Under the pieces are notes generated by a model, which was not told the DNA's origin, did not search any database, and saw nothing but the letters and a program-made list of their open reading frames with translations. A stretch of 5,477 nucleotides of DNA, from NCBI GenBank assembly GCA_035456205.1, contig DATIDQ010000201.1:1-5477 (forward strand), in the 5' to 3' direction. This DNA comes from UBA7239 sp035456205 (GTDB lineage Bacteria > Pseudomonadota > Gammaproteobacteria > Pseudomonadales > UBA7239). The translations under genes and the position numbers were made by a program. Below, in pieces: positions 1 through 4,459 of the stretch. Numbering within the stretch: the stretch's first letter is position 1; each line of letters starts with the position of its first letter.

Positions 1-219
1 GTCACGCGGCGCCTTGATATTTGCTACTTCACAGGCGATATCTGCAGTTTGCTGCGCACGTACAATCGGGCTGACCAACACGTGTTGCACGCAGGCCATT
101 GCTTCGTGTTGAGCGTTGGCAACACACCGCACATCATCGCGGCCCTGCTGCGTCAGTTCGCGAATATCGTCATTACGATTGTGTCCAGCCTGACCGTGAC
201 GCAGGAAAAATAATTTCAT
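1..219 (-). CDS. sixA: SixA-like phosphohistidine phosphatase, N-terminal 73 residues (cut by left edge)
   Basis: The visible 73 residues begin MKLFFLRHGQAG, the signature of the histidine phosphatase (phosphoglycerate mutase-like) superfamily: Arg7-His8-Gly9, with His8 the expected phospho-accepting nucleophile. Further family marks are LTQQG at 22-26 and the SPxxRAQQT segment at 50-58, whose Arg54 normally contacts phosphate. This order and the short spacing fit SixA, a small cytoplasmic enzyme that removes phosphate from phosphohistidine on HPt-type domains or PTS-related proteins; that role is family knowledge. The ATG lies two bases after the gpsA stop codon, and an AGGA motif inside the end of gpsA sits eight bases before it, so the two genes are probably translationally coupled. 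The C-terminal half, including the second catalytic histidine, is outside the window, so another small histidine phosphatase cannot be excluded. Confidence 0.85.
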   Translation of the reverse strand, partial: MKLFFLRHGQAGHNRNDDIRELTQQGRDDVRCVANAQHEAMACVQHVLVSPIVRAQQTADIACEVANIKAPRD

Positions 220-221
220 GA

Positions 222-1259
222 TTAACGTCCTGTCAGATTAGAGCGATATTCAACATCACTGTTGTTATCGCTACCCATCAATGCTGCGCTGGTTTCTGCA
301 ATACTGCGGCCATTAAAAACAATATCATTCAATGCACTGACCAATGGCATATACACACCGAGTTCATCCGCTTTCAATTTCACCAGATGCACCGTGTTGA
401 TACCTTCGGCCACTTGCCCTACTTCATCAATCGCCTGTTGCAAGGATTTACCCTGCCCCAGGGCAAAACCGATACGGTAATTGCGCGACTTCGGTGACGT
501 GCAAGTCACAATCAGATCACCGACGCCGGCCAGACCGATAAACGTTAGAGGATCCGCACCCAGCTTCGCCGCCAAGCGACCCATTTCAGTGAGGCTGCGC
601 GTGATCAGCATACTGATGGTGTTGTAACCCAGCCCCAATGCAGCAGCCATTCCACAAGCAATCGCATAGCTGTTTTTTAATACGCCGCCAAGCTCCACGC
701 CGTAAACATCACTGTTGCTGTACACACGAAAATACGGGCTGCGCAACACATCCTGCACACACTCACAGGTAACAGGATCACTGCTGGCCACCACTGTACC
801 GGTCAATTGTTTTTCAGCAATTTCACTGGCAAGATTTGGCCCGCTCAACACAGCGATACGGTGATCCGGCAATTCCTGTTTCAATACATCACTCATCAAC
901 CAGAAGCCGTGATGATCTTCACCGGTTTCAATACCTTTTGCGGTACTGACAACGATAGCATCTGCTTCCAGCAACGGACGGATTTGCTGGATAACACAGC
1001 GGAAGACTTTGCTGGGCACGGAAACGAAAACAATCGCTGCATCATGTAACGACGCTGCCAGATCTGAAGAAATTTGCAGGCGATCATCCAGCCGCAAGCC
1101 GGGCAAGTAAGTGTGGTTCTCACGTTTGGCCTGCATTTCTGTTGCGCGTGCCGCATCGCGCAACCACAAGGTAGATGACCGACCATTTTCGGCCATCATA
1201 TTGGCAATCGCAGTACCGAAACTACCACCACCCAGTACTACTACTTTCGTTGTTTGCAT
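222..1259 (-). CDS. gpsA: Glycerol-3-phosphate dehydrogenase [NAD(P)+]
   Basis: A 345-residue protein, close to the usual length of about 340. It reduces dihydroxyacetone phosphate to sn-glycerol 3-phosphate, the backbone for phospholipids, in the cytoplasm. The N-terminal Rossmann domain shows VLGGGSFGTA at 8-17 (the NAD(P)-binding GxGxxG type), then VPSKVF at 81-86, STAKGIE at 105-111 and SGPNLASE at 139-146. The C-terminal helical domain has the catalytic-lysine motif GGVLKNSYAI at 191-200 (Lys195), GLAGVGDLIVTC at 242-253 and the cofactor-contacting SRN at 258-260. Every expected motif is present, so the enzyme should be active. The ATG gives the standard start just before the Rossmann strand; only a poorly placed purine-rich GCGGAAAAAA precedes it, so the ribosome site is weak. 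It lies 45 bases after the small secreted-protein gene and two bases before sixA. The tail after about residue 328 is polar and looks variable. Confidence 0.97.
   Translation of the reverse strand: MQTTKVVVLGGGSFGTAIANMMAENGRSSTLWLRDAARATEMQAKRENHTYLPGLRLDDRLQISSDLAASLHDAAIVFVSVPSKVFRCVIQQIRPLLEADAIVVSTAKGIETGEDHHGFWLMSDVLKQELPDHRIAVLSGPNLASEIAEKQLTGTVVASSDPVTCECVQDVLRSPYFRVYSNSDVYGVELGGVLKNSYAIACGMAAALGLGYNTISMLITRSLTEMGRLAAKLGADPLTFIGLAGVGDLIVTCTSPKSRNYRIGFALGQGKSLQQAIDEVGQVAEGINTVHLVKLKADELGVYMPLVSALNDIVFNGRSIAETSAALMGSDNNSDVEYRSNLTGR
228..231 (-). promoter_or_regulatory. Ribosome binding site of sixA, inside the gpsA 3' end
   Basis: AGGA on the minus strand, eight bases before the sixA ATG (217-219). 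It lies within the last codons of gpsA and supports the chosen sixA start and coupling of the two genes. Confidence 0.6.
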
Positions 1260-1304
1260 AATAAAGATTTTTTCCGCTTACAGCCGTTAACAAACCAGTC
1301 AACT

Positions 1305-1634
1305 TTATTGTGCAACGCATGACCCACTGACAATACTGGCAGAAGTAATATCGCTGCCATCAGACTGGATGTTAGACCAGAGCACTACCCCGCTCAGCCC
1401 TGAGCCAACGGAGCCAGTCGCTTCCTTCTGGTTGGTTTCTCCATTTGCATTGGTCACACTGAGGATGTAATCACACTGATACTCGGTCTGGGCATCACCT
1501 GAGGTGTCAGCTGCACAAACCAGGTTCCATGTATTGCCATCTTTGCTTGGCCCGCTGCAAGAGGCCTTGGCCAATACTGAAGTGCCCCATAAAGCAGAAG
1601 CGGCGGCAACCAGAATTACGATTATCTTCTTCAT
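1305..1634 (-). CDS. Small secreted four-cysteine protein of unknown function
   Basis: A 109-residue protein I do not recognise. Residues 1-22 or 1-24 form a clear Sec signal peptide: Lys2-Lys3, a hydrophobic core (about 4-16) and a cleavage site after VLA (20-22) or AKA (22-24). The mature part is about 85 residues and holds four cysteines (26, 40, 54 and 106), an even number that would allow two disulfides in the periplasm or outside the cell. It is rich in Ser, Gly, Thr and Asn, with alternating hydrophobic residues (YILSV at 56-60, GVVLW at 82-86, ASIVS at 99-103) that suggest a small beta fold. Cys26 is not a lipoprotein site, because position -3 relative to it is Lys. A GGGAG motif eight bases before the ATG supports the start. 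It sits between the 792-residue propeller protein (63-base gap) and gpsA (45-base gap). A role alongside the propeller proteins is only a guess from position. Confidence 0.85.
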   Translation of the reverse strand: MKKIIVILVAAASALWGTSVLAKASCSGPSKDGNTWNLVCAADTSGDAQTEYQCDYILSVTNANGETNQKEATGSVGSGLSGVVLWSNIQSDGSDITSASIVSGSCVAQ

Positions 1635-1642
1635 CGCTCTTT

Positions 1643-1647
1643 CTCCC
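1643..1647 (-). promoter_or_regulatory. Ribosome binding site of the small secreted-protein gene
   Basis: GGGAG on the minus strand, eight bases before the ATG at 1632-1634. It is the clearest Shine-Dalgarno match in the 63-base gap and supports the short MKKII start. Confidence 0.65.
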
Positions 1648-1697
1648 TTACAAAGATGTCGTGAATGTAGCGTAGCATGGGTTTGTTACACAGGCCA

Positions 1698-4076
1698 TTA
1701 CAAGCCGATAGTTGCGCCGGATAAAATCTGGACCGCACCAGTATCCTTGATCGGTTTCTCACCAACGGTATCTTTACCCGGAATGCCAATAACCAGATCT
1801 GCTTTACCATCGCTGTTGATATCACCGGCACTCACAGCTGATCCGAAATAATCTCTGGATACATCACCATACCTGGTACTGATCAGGCTGTAATCACTGC
1901 CACTCCACACGGAAACACTGCCGGTATCTTTGATAACTTTTGTGTCGGTTTTGTCATCTTGCGATGCACCAGCAATAATGTCTACAAAACCATCACCATT
2001 CACGTCGCCCACCGCAACGCTACTACCTGAACCGGCTTTAGCGACTGCACCGTACTTTTGGGTAAGTTGCGAACCATCACCAGAAAACACGGTAACGCTG
2101 CCGGCATCAGCAAGCTTTTTGGTATTAAGTGTTGCAGGTTTGTCATCACCCGGTGCACCAGCCAGCACTTCATCACCTGCTACGCCGTCAATGTTGCCCG
2201 CAGCAACCGCTTTACCGAGATAGGCTTTTGCGACTGCACCGTATACAGGCTCCAATGGTGTGCCGGAATTCAGGTATACAGTCACGCTACCGGTGTCTTT
2301 CAGCTTGTTGGCAATATCATCGTCATTGGGCGCGCCAACAATCAAATCCGATGCGCCATCATGATCAACATCACCCACTGCAACAGACGTACCGAAATAA
2401 GCTTTTGCTGTAGCGCCACAAAAATCACCCAATACAGTCTGTAGCGTTGCGTCAGCTCCAGATACTATCAACACACAACCGGCATCAACAATTGCATTCA
2501 AGGATTCATCCGCTTTTGGCAAACCAACGACAATATCAGCATGGTTATCATTATTCCAATCAGCCAACGCAAGCGAAGAACCCATCAATGTTTTTTTATC
2601 CAGCGGACCCAAAAGACTCTGTTGTACTGCGCCATTCGGCCCATACAACACTGTAATGCTGCCTGAATCTTTTAATACATGTGGCGCGCCAACAACCACA
2701 TCAGCAAAACCATCGTTATTGATATCGCCATTGCCCGCTACGGCAAAACCCATGGCACTGTTGGCAGAAAAACCTTTCACTGATGCCAGTTCATCACCGT
2801 TTTTTCCGGAAATAACTACAGCACGGCCCGCATCTTTCTGGATTTTTGTCATCGGTGTTGCTGGCAAATCGTAACCGGGAATACCAACTACATAATCGCC
2901 ATAACCGTCACCATCAAAATCACCGGCGAATGCAACCGATGAACCGGCTTTATCAGTTTTTATCTGATCATAAAAATTATTCAGCGTGTTGGCATCGCCA
3001 ACGATCGGATCAGTGTTGTCACCAATATTGTCGCCATCGGTATCCACTGTTTCTGTTGGATCGAGCGGAAAAGCATCGCTGACGTTCGCTACACCATCGC
3101 CATCTATATCAGGATCACACGCATCGCCAATACCATCACCATCACTATCTTTCTGGTCGGCATTCGCCACCGCCGGGCAGTTGTCACCGCTCACCAGACT
3201 GGTAGGCACTGAAGACTGGCCATAATAATTGCCGCCCCAGCAAAACACCTGATTATTGGCCAGCGCACAACTGTGAAACGTACCAGCACTCACTTGTTGC
3301 ACATTCGACATAGTGGGGATGGTAGAGCTCTGCCCGTAACCATCCCAACCCCAACAGTGCGCGCCAGCGGTATCCAGCGCGCAGGTATGGCTATCACCGG
3401 CATCTACCGCCACCGGATTCGTCAACGGCGGCACTGAGGATGTGTTCCCCCAGCAATGCACACCCGTATTATCCAGCGCACAGGAATGTGTTTGCCCTGT
3501 GCTTATCGCCACCGGATTCGTCAACGGTGGCACGGTGGTTTGGCCATTATCATTCTTGCCCCAGCAATGCACGCCGGTGTTATCAATAGCGCAGGTGTGC
3601 AGCCCCCCTGCACTCACCGCCACCGGATTGGTCAGCGGCGGCACCGTGGTTTGGCCATCACTATTGCTGCCCCAACAATGCACGCCGGTGTTATCAATGG
3701 CACAACTGTGCACCCATCCCGCACTCACTGTCACCGGATTGGTGAGTGGTGGCACGGTAGTCTGACCTTGGGGATTACTCGTAACACCCCAACAGTGCAC
3801 ACCGTTATCGTCAAGCGCACAGGCGTAACCGCCACCGACACTGACCATCACGGGATTTACCAGTGCAGGTACGTCATTCACTCCATTACTGGAGAAACCC
3901 CAACATTTCACACCCACTGCATCCAATGCACAGGTATTCAATTCACCGGCGCTAATCTGGCGAATGCTGTCAAACACACCGTCGCTGTCTGCATCAGCTG
4001 CCAATGCAGCGGAGCTTCCCATAAGAAAAAGCAAAGGCAGCACGCAAGTAAACACCAAACGGGATAGCTTTTTCAT
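1698..4076 (-). CDS. Secreted RCC1 / TSP3 / FG-GAP double beta-propeller protein
   Basis: A 792-residue exported protein, probably a surface or extracellular binding protein; no catalytic domain is visible. Residues 1-26 are a signal peptide ending in ALA, followed by an acidic calcium-loop-like DADSDGVFD. Residues 41-295 hold seven RCC1-like units of 33-39 residues, each with the core CA(L/I)D..GV.CWG. Residues 297-358 are TSP3-type repeats rich in DxDGDGxxD, with Cys300 and Cys320. Residues 379-789 hold seven FG-GAP units (from about 380, 442, 498, 561, 620, 682 and 743). Six have a DxNxDGxxD-type calcium loop; the fifth (NIDGVAGDE, 628-636) is degenerate. Seven units each is the number that closes the known RCC1 and integrin-alpha propellers, so two propellers joined by a calcium-bound linker is the likely fold. 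AAAGGA six bases before the ATG supports the start. No autotransporter, LPXTG or PEP-CTERM tail is seen. It lies 32 bases downstream of its paralogue. The ligand is unknown. Confidence 0.93.
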   Translation of the reverse strand: MKKLSRLVFTCVLPLLFLMGSSAALAADADSDGVFDSIRQISAGELNTCALDAVGVKCWGFSSNGVNDVPALVNPVMVSVGGGYACALDDNGVHCWGVTSNPQGQTTVPPLTNPVTVSAGWVHSCAIDNTGVHCWGSNSDGQTTVPPLTNPVAVSAGGLHTCAIDNTGVHCWGKNDNGQTTVPPLTNPVAISTGQTHSCALDNTGVHCWGNTSSVPPLTNPVAVDAGDSHTCALDTAGAHCWGWDGYGQSSTIPTMSNVQQVSAGTFHSCALANNQVFCWGGNYYGQSSVPTSLVSGDNCPAVANADQKDSDGDGIGDACDPDIDGDGVANVSDAFPLDPTETVDTDGDNIGDNTDPIVGDANTLNNFYDQIKTDKAGSSVAFAGDFDGDGYGDYVVGIPGYDLPATPMTKIQKDAGRAVVISGKNGDELASVKGFSANSAMGFAVAGNGDINNDGFADVVVGAPHVLKDSGSITVLYGPNGAVQQSLLGPLDKKTLMGSSLALADWNNDNHADIVVGLPKADESLNAIVDAGCVLIVSGADATLQTVLGDFCGATAKAYFGTSVAVGDVDHDGASDLIVGAPNDDDIANKLKDTGSVTVYLNSGTPLEPVYGAVAKAYLGKAVAAGNIDGVAGDEVLAGAPGDDKPATLNTKKLADAGSVTVFSGDGSQLTQKYGAVAKAGSGSSVAVGDVNGDGFVDIIAGASQDDKTDTKVIKDTGSVSVWSGSDYSLISTRYGDVSRDYFGSAVSAGDINSDGKADLVIGIPGKDTVGEKPIKDTGAVQILSGATIGL
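1704..2054 (-). repeat. Paralogous segment, copy B: last two FG-GAP blades of the 792-residue protein
   Basis: This segment aligns without gaps to 4109-4459 at a constant offset of 2,405 bases, except that the 792-residue protein ends two codons longer. Both encode YG.VAKAG followed by the final two FG-GAP blades. Hand comparison of 60-base blocks gives roughly 72-85 percent identity, rising to one mismatch in 50 bases at 1875-1924. It marks an intragenic duplication or conversion between neighbours. Confidence 0.85.
1710..2942 (-). repeat. Seven-unit FG-GAP repeat array of the 792-residue protein
   Basis: Protein-level tandem repeats of about 60 residues (379-789). Each unit runs roughly FG.SVA.GD.N.DG..D.(V/I)(V/I)G.P..D, a variable loop, then KD(T/A)GSV.V.SG. 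The FG-GAP and Cage motifs with DxDxDG calcium loops are those of integrin-alpha-type beta-propellers. The DNA of the units has diverged, so this is not a near-identical repeat. Confidence 0.9.
3003..3188 (-). other. TSP3-type calcium-binding linker encoded within the 792-residue protein
   Basis: Residues 297-358 carry thrombospondin type 3 style motifs: NCP at 299-301, DSDGDGIGDACDPDIDGDG around 310-328, AFPLDPTE at 335-342 and DTDGDNIGD at 345-353. Cys300 and Cys320 are spaced as in TSP3 units, where they often pair. The acidic side chains should bind several calcium ions and stiffen the connection between the two propellers. Confidence 0.85.
3192..3956 (-). repeat. Seven-unit RCC1-like repeat array
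   Basis: Residues 41-295 contain seven units with the core C-x8-C-W-G, cysteine pairs at 49/58, 86/95, 125/134, 162/171, 199/208, 232/241 and 270/279. Spacing between units is 37, 39, 37, 37, 33 and 38 residues. The fifth unit (199-231) is short because the GQTT part of the loop is missing. Units 2-5 share GVHCWG and VPPLTNPV. This is the cysteine-containing bacterial variant of RCC1 repeats (compare HTCAL...V.CWG), which form seven-bladed propellers. Confidence 0.9.
3489..3710 (-). repeat. Two adjacent near-identical 111-base tandem units within the RCC1 array
   Basis: Units 3600-3710 and 3489-3599 encode residues 123-159 and 160-196. They differ at only a few residues (for example SNSD against KNDN) and share long DNA stretches. 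Partial copies of the same unit continue on both sides (about 3447-3764), so this is the youngest part of the array. Confidence 0.8.
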
Positions 4077-4082
4077 AGAACG

Positions 4083-4088
4083 TCCTTT
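4083..4088 (-). promoter_or_regulatory. Ribosome binding site of the 792-residue propeller gene
   Basis: AAAGGA on the minus strand, six bases before the ATG at 4074-4076, in the 32-base AT-rich gap after the upstream paralogue. It fixes the start directly before the signal peptide. Confidence 0.7.
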
Positions 4089-4108
4089 ATCTAAAATAAT
4101 AAAAACGT

Positions 4109-4459
4109 TTACAAACTGGCACCAGACATCACCTGCACCGCACCGGCATCTTTAATGGTTTTTGCAGCGGGAATATCTTTACCGGGAATGCCGATAATCA
4201 GATCCGCTTTGCCATCGTTGTTGATGTCACCTGCGCTCACGGATGAGCCAAAATGATCTTTTGATACATCACCATATTTGGTACTGATCAGGCTGTAATC
4301 ACTACCACTCCACACGGAAACACTGCCGGCATCCTTGATCACTGTCTCGCCAGGCTTATCGTCAAGTGTTGCACCGGCAATGATGTCTACAAAACCATCG
4401 CCGTTCACGTCACCTGCCGCAACGCTGTTACCTAAACCGGCTTTGGCCACCTGGCCATA
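4109..4459 (-). repeat. Paralogous segment, copy A: last two FG-GAP blades of the upstream protein
   Basis: Partner of 1704-2054 at a fixed offset of 2,405 bases. The encoded segment, including SVSVWSGSDYSLIST, is nearly the same in both proteins. At 4280-4329 the DNA differs from its partner at one position (4304) in 50, well above the flanking identity. Confidence 0.85.

Noticed and set aside
896..1186. A 96-residue minus-strand open frame inside gpsA
   Set aside because: It is a frame-shifted shadow of gpsA, whose own frame carries all the family motifs.
1275..1302. A possible gpsA promoter, with TTGACT on the minus strand at 1297-1302 as the -35 box
   Set aside because: No acceptable -10 hexamer lies 16-18 bases downstream; the best candidates match TATAAT at only about two positions.
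1557..1569. A lipoprotein attachment site at Cys26 of the small secreted protein
   Set aside because: The residues before the cysteine are Lys-Ala-Ser, which does not fit the lipobox, and a standard signal-peptidase site (VLA or AKA) is present just before.
1288..1688. A 9-base inverted pair (taacaaacc at 1288-1296, ggtttgtta at 1680-1688) flanking the small secreted-protein gene
   Set aside because: It does not extend past nine bases, has no target-site duplication or transposase, and a pair this short is expected by chance in a stretch of this size.
1504..1851. A 115-residue plus-strand open frame across the gap between the small gene and the propeller gene
   Set aside because: It overlaps two well-supported minus-strand genes, and its translation has no domain, signal or ribosome-site support.
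3456..4067. A 203-residue plus-strand open frame
   Set aside because: It lies opposite the RCC1 array, is rich in His, Thr and Arg with no recognisable domain, and repeats only because the minus-strand gene repeats. It is an antisense shadow.
4096..4124. A possible promoter in the 32-base gap, with TATTAT at 4096-4101 as the -10 box
   Set aside because: The -35 region, inside the upstream gene, matches TTGACA at only about two positions, and AT-rich gaps give such boxes by chance.
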